DNA of 64,000 nucleotides from positions 2,214,501 through 2,278,500 of the forward strand of contig NZ_CP051206.1 of the NCBI RefSeq assembly GCF_012516395.1, written 5' to 3'. This document shows, piece after piece, positions 39,710-47,746 of this stretch. Position numbers and translations under genes: made by a program. Position 1 is the stretch's first letter, and the number at the start of each line of letters is the position of its first letter. This DNA comes from Dolichospermum flos-aquae CCAP 1403/13F. Its GTDB lineage: Bacteria > Cyanobacteriota > Cyanobacteriia > Cyanobacteriales > Nostocaceae. Below the pieces are notes generated by a model. It did no database searches. It saw nothing but the letters and a program-made list of their open reading frames with translations, and was not told where the DNA came from.

Positions 39710-40345
39710 GTATAAATTTTTTTGATGCTAATTGTCAAAGTCAGACAAATCAGTATAAATTTGGACTTTGTGATGATCCTAACGAAGATCCTGCTTATAT
39801 TGATACTGATATTGATGATTGTAGCAAATGGATTGCTATTGTTGAAAATAATCAAGAAATAGAGGTGATATTTACCGCAGGGCAAACGCACCTAAATTCT
39901 GTAATCCATGCCCAGCAAGGGTTTCAACCTTTAGTTACAAAAATTAACAATCGTCAAAACCTTTGTCCAGTAAGCATTCTAAAAATAAGATGCGCTTGCC
40001 CTGATATTTACCGCTATTGATAATTGTATTGAAATTCTCAGATCAGATGGTACAATGGATAACCGTTGTGATGGTATGCTGACTTACAACAATCATCTTA
40101 TTTTCGTGGAATTAAAAGAGAAAAATTATAGAAATAATTGGGTTGTAAAGGGAGAGAAACAATTAAAAAATACAATTAATGTTTTTATTGCAAATCATGA
40201 TTTAGAAATTTATAAATCTAAAAAGGCATATATAGCTAATAACAAAAAACCTAATTTTCAGTCTTCACAAATTACAAGAATGGATAAATTTAAGGATGAA
40301 ACAGGTTTTAGATTAATCATCCAAAACACCATAGAAATTTCCTAA
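39706..40345 (+). pseudogene. PD-(D/E)XK-like partner gene, split by a MITE
   Basis: As it stands the frame MSINFFDANC runs only to 40020 and a second fragment starts at 40055. Deleting the 124-bp element plus one 12-bp duplication (136 bases) leaves 504 bases, an uninterrupted 167-residue frame. The rebuilt protein has Asp77 (RCDGMLTY), Glu90 and Lys92 (IFVELKEK), the spacing of a PD-(D/E)XK nuclease core. It is translationally coupled to the upstream ATPase. Both halves are otherwise undamaged, so the insertion looks recent. Confidence 0.85.
39879..40002. mobile_element. 124-bp MITE (copy 2) with 12-bp target duplication
   Basis: It starts AGGGCAAACGCACCTA, ends AAGATGCGCTTGCCCT and is flanked on both sides by GATATTTACCGC (39867-39878 and 40003-40014). 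Over its whole length it is nearly identical to the copy at 6479-6602. The terminal inverted repeats match at about 16 of 20 positions. It has no coding capacity. Confidence 0.92.
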
Positions 40346-40374
40346 ATAGTATTCTAATTTAATGGACTAAATTT

Positions 40375-40851
40375 ATGTATCAATACCAAGATTTTATCAT
40401 TCGCAATTGGCAAGAAAAAGACCGCATTTTTGCAGCCACAGTTATTAGTTCTATATTATCAGAATATGGTTTACCTTGGCAACCGGAAGCAGCAGACAAG
40501 GATGTATTAAATATTGAAGAATATTATTTAGCAACTGGTGGAGAATTTTGGGTAATTGAACATCAAAATCAGATTGTCGGGACTGCTGCCTATTATCCCA
40601 TAAATCGCGGCGAAAAAGCGGTAGAAATTAGAAAAATGTATCTTTTACCAAAAGTGCGTGGTTTAGGATTAGGAAAATATTTATTACAACAACTAGAAAC
40701 AGCAATTGCTTTACGGGGATTTAAGCAAATTTGGATTGAAACCGCCAGTATTTTAGCTGAAGCTGTTAAACTTTATGAAAGTAATGGTTATCTACCAACA
40801 ACAGGTGTAGAAACTAGCAGATGTGATTTAGTCTATGTAAAATATCTATGA
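40375..40851 (+). CDS. GNAT family N-acetyltransferase
   Basis: The 158-residue product has the acetyl-CoA-binding GNAT core: IVGTAAYYPI, EIRKMYLLPKVRGLGLGKYLL (R-x2-G-x-G/A at ~98-103) and YESNGYLPT near the end. The substrate is unknown; the pattern resembles the small single-domain acetyltransferases related to PaiA/YjcF groups only in general. Its stop overlaps the start of the comF-like gene by 4 bases, so the two are co-transcribed. Confidence 0.9.
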   Translation: MYQYQDFIIRNWQEKDRIFAATVISSILSEYGLPWQPEAADKDVLNIEEYYLATGGEFWVIEHQNQIVGTAAYYPINRGEKAVEIRKMYLLPKVRGLGLGKYLLQQLETAIALRGFKQIWIETASILAEAVKLYESNGYLPTTGVETSRCDLVYVKYL

Positions 40852-41507
40852 TCAAGATATTCAAAAACCTTCTGAGTCTTTTTCTTAAATCCTCTTGTCC
40901 CCTGTGTCAGCGTCCTACACCCAGGGAACTTTGTCCATATTGCATCAAACAAATTCAAATTTGTCACAAACAAAATCCTGCTTATTTATGGAAACAACCA
41001 TTACCAATATTTGTGTGGGGAAATTATGGTGGTGCAGTCAAAAGAGCGATCGCTGCATTAAAATATGAGAATCAGCCACAAATTGGTTATGTGTTAGGAG
41101 AATGGTTAGGGGAATCATGGTTATTACATTCACCGCAACCACAACAACAGCTTTTAGTTGTTCCTATCCCTATGCACCCCAAAAAACAAAAACAACGGGG
41201 CTTTAATCAAGCTGCATTAATAGCTGAAGGTTTTTGTAATGTGACAGGATACAAATTGAAAATCAATGGTTTAGAACGCATTAAGGAAACCAAAGCACAA
41301 TTTAGTTTATCCGCAGTTCAAAGACAAGAAAATTTAGTAAATGCTTTTGTGATTGGTAAAGATTTGCGTCGTCATCCCCATATACCAATCTTATTAGTGG
41401 ATGATATTTATACTACTGGTGCTACTGTTAAAGCTGCTGTACAGACTCTTGAACAACATCAAATTACAGTCTTGGGTGTAGCTGCTGTTGCCACGACAAA
41501 TAAATAA
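40848..41507 (+). CDS. ComF family protein (phosphoribosyltransferase-like)
   Basis: This 219-residue protein has an N-terminal four-cysteine zinc motif (CPLCQRPTPRELCPYC) and a C-terminal PRTase domain with VPIPMHPKKQKQRGFNQAALIA and the PRPP-binding ILLVDDIYTTGATV. ComF proteins help take up or process single-stranded DNA in naturally competent bacteria and are widespread in cyanobacteria. It overlaps the GNAT gene. All motifs are intact. Confidence 0.93.
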   Translation: MIKIFKNLLSLFLKSSCPLCQRPTPRELCPYCIKQIQICHKQNPAYLWKQPLPIFVWGNYGGAVKRAIAALKYENQPQIGYVLGEWLGESWLLHSPQPQQQLLVVPIPMHPKKQKQRGFNQAALIAEGFCNVTGYKLKINGLERIKETKAQFSLSAVQRQENLVNAFVIGKDLRRHPHIPILLVDDIYTTGATVKAAVQTLEQHQITVLGVAAVATTNK

Positions 41508-41563
41508 AAATCAAGCTATATTAGATTAGTTACCCTGTATTTCTGGGAACAGTATTTCAATTT

Positions 41564-42019
41564 ATGAAAAAGATTTTTGCAGTGGGTTTCAGAAACATCT
41601 TAATTATTCCTATTACATTACTAACAATGGGGATTTGGATCAAAACAGCCTCAGCACAAAATAAGTTATATAGCCCTATTCCGTTAACTAATTTGACAGA
41701 AATTTCTGATACCTTATCAAACAAAGATATTCCCACAGGACAAGGGGGATTTGCTCGTGATTATGCAATCAAATTAAATCAGGGTGATAATCTATCTATT
41801 GATTTGTCATCGGAAAACTTTGACAGCATTATTACACTATTAGCACCCAATGGTTCAACAGCAGGAGAAAATGATGATGCTCCCGACGGTACAAGTAATT
41901 CTCTATTATTTACCCGCATTACAGAAACAGGAACTTACATTGTGCGCGTTCATTCTTTTGGGGAAACTGGGGTAGGGAAGTTTAAACTCAAGGTGACAAA
42001 ACTGCAACCTGTGAAGTAG
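41564..42019 (+). CDS. Secreted PPC-domain protein
   Basis: The 151-residue product has a signal peptide (MKKIFAVGF..., hydrophobic core 12-25, cleavage after TASA near residue 31) and one bacterial pre-peptidase C-terminal (PPC) domain: YAIKLNQGDNLSIDLSS, FDSIITLLAPNG, ENDDAPDGTSNSLL and GTYIVRVHSF. PPC domains are usually appended to secreted proteases; here the domain stands alone. Its role is unknown, probably in the periplasm or outside. Confidence 0.85.
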   Translation: MKKIFAVGFRNILIIPITLLTMGIWIKTASAQNKLYSPIPLTNLTEISDTLSNKDIPTGQGGFARDYAIKLNQGDNLSIDLSSENFDSIITLLAPNGSTAGENDDAPDGTSNSLLFTRITETGTYIVRVHSFGETGVGKFKLKVTKLQPVK

Positions 42020-42196
42020 CCTTTGCTCGTCCAATCCCATCCTTAATTGGGTATAATTGAATTGACGAGTTAAACGGAATAAATTATGAAAATTCAAGTA
42101 ATCATATAGGCAAAAATTTTTGTGGTGATAAAATGCCAATAAACAACTTAGGAACTATTCTGGAGATAGAGGTTTTGTTGCTCAAGTAGGTTAGAT

Positions 42197-42565
42197 ATGG
42201 AAACTGAGGAACTAAAACGGCGTTATCTTGCAGGAGAAAGATATTTTGTTTCTGCTAAATTAATCAGGGCTAAATTAATTAATGCCTATTTACCCGGAAT
42301 TAATTTATGGGGAGCAGATTTAAGTGAAGCTAACTTAGCTAAAGCTAAACTCTGGGGTGCAGATTTGAGTGGAACGAATTTAGCAAAGGCAAATTTGACT
42401 AAAGCAAATTTATCTGGTGTCAATCTCACTGAAGCAAATCTTCGGGGTGCTAGGCTGCATTATACTAAGTTATATGGAGCGAATTTACATCGTGCATATT
42501 ATGATGAAAGCACCAAATTTCCTCGAAATTTTGATCCTCTTAGTCACAATATGCACAAGTTGTAA
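42197..42565 (+). CDS. Pentapeptide repeat protein
   Basis: The 122-residue product has about 12 A(N/D)Lxx-type pentapeptides between residues 22 and 105 (for example GADLSEANLAKAKL and TKANLSGVNL), which fold into a right-handed quadrilateral beta-helix. A short C-terminal tail (FDPLSHNMHKL) follows. These proteins are very common in cyanobacteria and mostly of unknown role. The gene stands alone between the PPC-domain gene and a convergent DUF1838 gene. Confidence 0.88.
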   Translation: METEELKRRYLAGERYFVSAKLIRAKLINAYLPGINLWGADLSEANLAKAKLWGADLSGTNLAKANLTKANLSGVNLTEANLRGARLHYTKLYGANLHRAYYDESTKFPRNFDPLSHNMHKL

Positions 42566-42681
42566 TTACAGCGATTTTCGGGTAAATGAACCACATTTTT
42601 TTGCCTCACGCTCCAGACGCAGAGGTGCAAAGAGGAATCAAGAGTTTGGTCTAAATACATGAAAACTGCTGTAATTGTCAA

Positions 42682-43497
42682 TTAAACTGATTCTGGTGCT
42701 GGTATGGGGAATATTTCTCCAGCTAAATATGCGGAAAAGTGCTTTTGAAAATAAAGCCAAGATGTCATATCTTCCCCCTCAACATAACTTTTTGGGGCTG
42801 CTTTATATAAAGGAACGCGAGTATTTATTTCCTGTTGTAAAATTGGGTGTAATGCTTGTAAACCGCTGACTTTATTACCTGTAGCACTGTAGATTAAATA
42901 ACCAGGATGTTTACCCATTTTCATCCAAGGTAACCATTGACCAATTCTATCCCAAGACAGGCTTAATTGCGTAACTGAATTTAGTTCTGCATTTTCTAAT
43001 TCTGCTGTAGGTACAGAGATTTTAAATAATTCTGCGGCTTGATAAATTCCTCCTGGACAATAATCAGCAAATTCGGGATTTTCGGCTAAAGGATTCGGAT
43101 AGTTAGGAAAGATATCAAATACAAAATTAGTTTTTTCTCCTGCTATTTGGACAGGTAATTTATTTTTAAATTGACCTTGAACGGGACTATTAGCAACGTG
43201 CATAACTGTAACTGTTTCCTCTGTCCAAGGGTTTTCCCATTGATGTAAAATCTCCTTTGTTTCTGGGTTGAGATAATAAGTCAGTTCTCTAGAAGTAAAA
43301 TCCCAACTACCTTCCTCAGTGGGAATACAACGACTTACACTCATTCCCACAATTTTAAATAATAATTGTCGTTTTTCTCCAGGAATAAAACTATAAATAT
43401 TCCCTGTCCAACTCAGAAAATTAGATTCGTTAGCATCTAAAGAAGCACGGGTTTTAATCCATTGTTCAACATCTACTAATTGGGTTTGTCCTATCAT
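42682..43497 (-). CDS. DUF1838 family protein
   Basis: The 271-residue product resembles DUF1838 proteins: early SWTGNIYSFIPGEKRQLLFKI split by a Gly, a RELTYYLNPETKEIL segment, FPNYPNPLAENPEF and the C-terminal APKSYVEGEDMTSWLYF. No signal peptide and no catalytic motif is evident, and the family function is unknown. It follows the VOC-family gene on the same strand by 44 bases, suggesting an operon. Confidence 0.75.
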   Translation of the reverse strand: MIGQTQLVDVEQWIKTRASLDANESNFLSWTGNIYSFIPGEKRQLLFKIVGMSVSRCIPTEEGSWDFTSRELTYYLNPETKEILHQWENPWTEETVTVMHVANSPVQGQFKNKLPVQIAGEKTNFVFDIFPNYPNPLAENPEFADYCPGGIYQAAELFKISVPTAELENAELNSVTQLSLSWDRIGQWLPWMKMGKHPGYLIYSATGNKVSGLQALHPILQQEINTRVPLYKAAPKSYVEGEDMTSWLYFQKHFSAYLAGEIFPIPAPESV

Positions 43498-43541
43498 GCT
43501 ATATCTCCTGAAATCTTAAATCTTGTTAAATTGGCTAATTT

Positions 43542-44573
43542 TTACTTACTTTCCACTATATTCCAAAAATAACCATCTGGGGCAACAAAAGAAAAACTAT
43601 TTTCTGCAAATTCATTATTTACAATTTCCGTAATTTGTTTTGCTGCACTTTCTCGCACTAGTTGCCAATACGTCTCTATTTCCTGCACTTTATAAGTATA
43701 AAGACACATTCCTAAACTTCCTGGTTGGGCATCTACAGAACGTGATTCTAAGGTAATATTTTCTGGAAAGCGAATAATATAAAGTCTACCACTTCGCGCT
43801 GCCATAAAATCAGTTTGAGAAGAACGAGGATCATCAAAAGCCGTAACTATAAATTTTTCTCCTGGGTTCAGTGCAAAAAATTCTCTTCCTGCTAAAGATG
43901 ATTCATAAGTTGTTTCTATATCATCACGTACACGCAATAAACCTAAAGCTTGTTCATAGAATTTGAGAATTTCCTTACTATCATCTTGGACAACTATACC
44001 TACATGAGTAAACTGACTAGTTTTTAAAGGTGAATGATCATTAATCTGTCCATAATTAGTCACATCATAACCAAAACGTTGAAATAAAACTTGCCGACTA
44101 AATGGTTGAAGTAATAGCATTTCTCGTACCCCCACCAACGGTTCTACGAAAGGACGAATTTTTTGATCTTTGTTATAAATTACTTCCCAGTGAGTTTGAG
44201 TGTAAAGAATGTTTTCACCAATTGATTTTGCTGCTTCCGCATGATTTAAAATCCCTAATATATCAGCAGTTAAGCTAGTAGCCCAACGATTACCTTTTGT
44301 TTTCATGGAACTCACACCTAACCCTGTAGATGTAGGATTTTGCCAAATCATTAACCGAATTAATCCATGATCTGCATTTTGATGATAAAGTCGAATAGTC
44401 TGTAAAGGTGAATTTACCCGATATAGTTGATAAGCTGTAGTTGCGGTTAATTCTCCTATTTCTCCAATCCGATAACCAAATTGTTGCCAATATTGAATTG
44501 CGGAAATAGCATCTGTGACACCAATACAGACTTCATATATGCTGCTAATTGTTGTATTATTGTTTGAATTCAT
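43542..44573 (-). CDS. VOC superfamily protein (glyoxalase/dioxygenase-like), two-module
   Basis: The 343-residue protein has two VOC-like halves: residues ~8-160 (VCIGVTDAISAIQYWQQFGY) and ~185-343 (FTHVGIVVQDDSKEILKFYEQALGL, then FVAPDGYFWNIVE). A His and a late Glu that could bind metal are in the second half. VOC members include glyoxalases, extradiol dioxygenases and resistance proteins; which applies is unclear. It is probably co-transcribed with the DUF1838 gene and divergent from xseB, 23 bases away. Confidence 0.82.
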   Translation of the reverse strand: MNSNNNTTISSIYEVCIGVTDAISAIQYWQQFGYRIGEIGELTATTAYQLYRVNSPLQTIRLYHQNADHGLIRLMIWQNPTSTGLGVSSMKTKGNRWATSLTADILGILNHAEAAKSIGENILYTQTHWEVIYNKDQKIRPFVEPLVGVREMLLLQPFSRQVLFQRFGYDVTNYGQINDHSPLKTSQFTHVGIVVQDDSKEILKFYEQALGLLRVRDDIETTYESSLAGREFFALNPGEKFIVTAFDDPRSSQTDFMAARSGRLYIIRFPENITLESRSVDAQPGSLGMCLYTYKVQEIETYWQLVRESAAKQITEIVNNEFAENSFSFVAPDGYFWNIVESK

Positions 44574-44596
44574 AATTTATTTAGGGGGAAAATTTT

Positions 44597-44836
44597 ATGG
44601 TTAAACGGAATAATTCAGTTAAGTCCATGTCCGCAAATGGGGAAAGTTATGAAGCTAAGATAGCAGAAATTGAAACTATTATCACTCGCATTGAAGGAGG
44701 TGAATTACAATTAGCGGATATATTTGCAGAATTTGCCACTGCGGTTAAGTATTTACAAGAATGTGATAGTTTTCTACAGCAGCAACAGCAGCAGGTAGAT
44801 TTGTTAATTGAAACTTTGCAAGATGACCAGAAGTAA
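44597..44836 (+). CDS. xseB: Exodeoxyribonuclease VII small subunit
   Basis: The 79-residue protein has the XseB pattern: [21 protein letters not shown], then an aligned helix [18 protein letters not shown] and a Gln-rich turn into VDLLIE. XseB wraps the large subunit XseA in the exonuclease that degrades single-stranded DNA from both ends. xseA is not in the window to the left or directly downstream. Confidence 0.88.
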   Translation: MVKRNNSVKSMSANGESYEAKIAEIETIITRIEGGELQLADIFAEFATAVKYLQECDSFLQQQQQQVDLLIETLQDDQK

Positions 44837-45117
44837 ATAAATGGAAGACAATCAAAATATGCGACGATATGCAAATTTTCCTGAATGCGTTATCTTAGTT
44901 GAGTTTTGTAAAATTGTCAAAACCAAATAAGTAATAAATACTTTTTAAATACAGCCAAACATACCATTCATTATTACCGTAATTGTGGTAATTGCCAAAA
45001 TTAGTTAATTCAGGTATCAGAAACAAACATCATTTTGGATATGTTGAAACTTTACCTGATTAACCAAATTAAGAAAAAATTAACTTGTGAGACTATTTGC
45101 TAATTAATAACTACGGC

Positions 45118-46032
45118 TTACAAATCTTTCTGAGGAATCGGTTCATGAAACTCGATCATTAATTGCATGGTTTCTACGGCTAAATCACGTAAATCTTGAT
45201 TGAGATATACAGCACCTTGAGAACCAAACCAACGGTCAAAAATCGCCACATATTTGGAGTTATTGTTCACAAATCCTTGCATAAATTTGACGAGGGAATA
45301 ATTCACTGAATTGAGGAATTTAGAGTTATTCTCAGGAACCATACAAGCAATTCCTTCTCGTGAATAGGGACGAGGGGGGACTATGGCAAAACTATCTGGA
45401 TTTTTTGCTGTTTGTAACCATCCCTCTAAAAGAATGCTATCGGATGCAAAAGCGTCAATTTTACCCTGTTCCAAAGCTGCAAATGCTTCCGGTCTAGTCT
45501 TAAAATATACAAGCTTAGACTGGGGTTGTATTTGCTTGATTGCTTGTTCATTGGTAGTTCCAGCTAACACACCCACACGCTTATTAATCAGGGATTCTGG
45601 TGAACCTAAATTGGTTTCCTTTTTAATTAAAATTTGCGTCCCTGTGACACCATAACTAATAGAAAAATCAACTTTTTTATCTCGTTCCCAAGTAAAACTA
45701 CTGGCATCACAGACAATATCAACTTGTCGGTTAATTATCTTAGGAATCCTTGCTGCTGGGGTAACTGCAACTAATTTAAGTGTAATTTTTTTGCCTAATT
45801 CTTTCTCTAATTGCTGTTGGATTAAAGTTAGCATATCCACAGAATAACCAGTCAATTTTCCTTGACTGTTGGAGTAGGCAAATGGTAAAGCATCTTTGCT
45901 TGTACCAGCAGTTAATACTCCTGTTCGGGCTACTTTTTCCATCACTGTTTCTGCCTTAGCAACACCGGGTATTAATCCTGATAATATCAAACCGAAGATC
46001 ACAGGGGCAATATTTTTATATATCTTCGACAT
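45118..46032 (-). CDS. Amino-acid-type ABC transporter substrate-binding protein
   Basis: The ATG at 46032 gives MSKIYKNIAPVIFGLILSG and a signal peptide cut after VAKA (~27), which the longer frame would spoil. The 304-residue product is an SBP_bac_3 protein: AGTSKDALPFAYSNSQGKLTGYSVDML (broken by a Leu/Lys turn), RDKKVDFSISYGVTGTQILI and KRVGVLAGTTNEQAI. Closest known types bind glutamate or aspartate in the periplasm. No permease or ATPase gene is adjacent, so it is an orphan binding protein. Confidence 0.88.
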   Translation of the reverse strand: MSKIYKNIAPVIFGLILSGLIPGVAKAETVMEKVARTGVLTAGTSKDALPFAYSNSQGKLTGYSVDMLTLIQQQLEKELGKKITLKLVAVTPAARIPKIINRQVDIVCDASSFTWERDKKVDFSISYGVTGTQILIKKETNLGSPESLINKRVGVLAGTTNEQAIKQIQPQSKLVYFKTRPEAFAALEQGKIDAFASDSILLEGWLQTAKNPDSFAIVPPRPYSREGIACMVPENNSKFLNSVNYSLVKFMQGFVNNNSKYVAIFDRWFGSQGAVYLNQDLRDLAVETMQLMIEFHEPIPQKDL

Positions 46033-46207
46033 AGTGAAAGCAGGTAAATGGGAGAGATTTATTTTGGTACTTACAAACATATTAATCTTGGGGAATCCAT
46101 AGAATCAAAATGATTAAATTATCTCTATTAAAGATCAAGTTAACAGTTCTAGAAATGATTCTTCACATTAGACCCTGTACAGAATTATGAAACCAATTAA
46201 TTCATCC

Positions 46208-46247
46208 GTCTTGATCTGCGTTTATCTGCGTTTATCTGCGTTTATAT
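46208..46247. repeat. Short tandem repeat TTTATCTGCG
   Basis: The unit TTTATCTGCG occurs about three times in a row, ending at a HIP1 site at 46249. It adjoins the 3' end of a truncated CBS-like gene. Confidence 0.7.
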
Positions 46248-46505
46248 AGCGATCGCAGAGGAAATTATCAAAAATTCTGAATTGATGAAAAGTTCCTTGT
46301 CTGGTAATAGTTCCACATAACCACTAACAATATTTTCTGTCTCTACCCCTACCACATCAAAATCTTGTAACTGCATCCAATGTAATACTTCTTTGACATC
46401 AGCATCAACCGACACAGCCTTGAGAGGTTCGGCTACATATTCTATAGTGATACTTTTCTCAAATAGGCCGCGTAAATCTTGCGAGCGTGATTTTAGCTGT
46501 TTCAT
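46242..46505 (-). CDS. CBS-domain-like N-terminal fragment, probably truncated
   Basis: The 87-residue frame MKQLKSRSQDLRGLFEKS has a half-CBS pattern: AVSVDADVKEVLHWMQLQDF, then VVGVETENIVSGYVE. The last residues (LIISSAIAI) come from the HIP1 site and tandem repeat and look like a run-off after a 3' deletion. Intact relatives would be longer. I count it as a probable pseudogene or fragment; no partner gene is near. Confidence 0.5.
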   Translation of the reverse strand: MKQLKSRSQDLRGLFEKSITIEYVAEPLKAVSVDADVKEVLHWMQLQDFDVVGVETENIVSGYVELLPDKELFINSEFLIISSAIAI

Positions 46506-46672
46506 CTACCCTGAGAAATAAAATAAATATTAGCAAAATTAGTATTTCATAAAACTCCCTACCATAACTGTTCTTTAGATTCATCTTTGTCAAAGTAGGA
46601 AGAACTTTTCCACTATAGTTTAATTTTTGATACAGTATTAATGCTGAATGTAATATAACGCAATTATTTTCC

Positions 46673-47650
46673 ATGTCAACACAAAAACCATCTGTTAGTC
46701 TCATTCGGGCTAAATCCTACGAACAGGAAGCTTTAAAAGAATCCTTAGAAACACTGCTAGAACCTTTAGGGGGTATGGCTGCTTTTGTGAAACCAGGAAA
46801 CCGCGTTTTACTCAAACCCAACCTGCTCACAGGTTCTCGTCCTACTAAAGAATGCACCACCAGACCAGAATTAGTGCGTGCTGTTGCCGAAATGGTAATT
46901 GCAGTGGGTGGAAATCCATTTTTAGGAGATAGTCCCGCTTTTGGTAGTGCTAAAGGTGTGGCCATAGCGAATGGTTTATTACCAATTTTAGAAGAACTAA
47001 AATTACCACTGGTGGAATTTCACGGGAAACGTTATCAAACCGTCAACGACAATTTTAATCACTTGCTTTTATCGAAAGAAGCAATGGAAGCAGACGTGAT
47101 TATTAATCTGCCTAAAGTTAAATCTCATATGCAATTAACCCTAACTTTAGGAGTTAAAAATCTCTTTGGTTGTGTTCCTGGGAAAATGAAAGCTTGGTGG
47201 CACATGGAAGCTGGTAAAGATGCTAACAAATTTGGAGAAATGTTAGTAGAAACTGCCAGAGCAATTAATCCAACTTTAACAATTTTAGATGGAATTATTG
47301 GTCATGAAGGTAATGGACCAAGTGGGGGAGAACCTAGGAAATTAGAAATTCTAGCAGCTGCGAGTAATGTATTTGCTTTAGATAGAGCAATGTTAGAAAT
47401 TCTCCAAGTTGCACCCGCACAAGTTCCCACAGTTGCAGCTTCCCAAAGATTGGGAATATGTCCAGAATTAAGTGATATTCACTTTCCGAATTTATCACCC
47501 GATTTATTACAAATTACAGATTGGCAATTACCCGAAAAGTTAATGCCCATAGATTTTGCCATGCCGCGTGTGATTAAGTCTACTTTTAGGCATCTTTACA
47601 TCAGGTTTATCAAAGAACCTATGAGCGCTTATACTGGAGGACGCTTGTAA
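46673..47650 (+). CDS. DUF362 domain protein
   Basis: The 325-residue protein has the DUF362 hallmarks: VLLKPNLLTGSRPTKECTTRP broken at Gly, GDSPAFGS, NLPKVKSHMQLTLTLGVKNLFG across two strands and LDGIIGHEGNGPSGG. Some family members carry a 4Fe-4S ferredoxin domain at the C-terminus; this one has none of the needed cysteine clusters. The family is believed to be metabolic but has no settled reaction. The start ATG at 46673 reads MSTQKPSVSLI. Confidence 0.85.
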   Translation: MSTQKPSVSLIRAKSYEQEALKESLETLLEPLGGMAAFVKPGNRVLLKPNLLTGSRPTKECTTRPELVRAVAEMVIAVGGNPFLGDSPAFGSAKGVAIANGLLPILEELKLPLVEFHGKRYQTVNDNFNHLLLSKEAMEADVIINLPKVKSHMQLTLTLGVKNLFGCVPGKMKAWWHMEAGKDANKFGEMLVETARAINPTLTILDGIIGHEGNGPSGGEPRKLEILAAASNVFALDRAMLEILQVAPAQVPTVAASQRLGICPELSDIHFPNLSPDLLQITDWQLPEKLMPIDFAMPRVIKSTFRHLYIRFIKEPMSAYTGGRL

Positions 47651-47746
47651 GGTAAAGTATGGGCAGGGAGTAAATTCCCTGTCTAAACCCATTGATTCTA
47701 CCAAGTAGGTGTGATACCATCTCACTTAAGTCATTTGTATGTAAAT

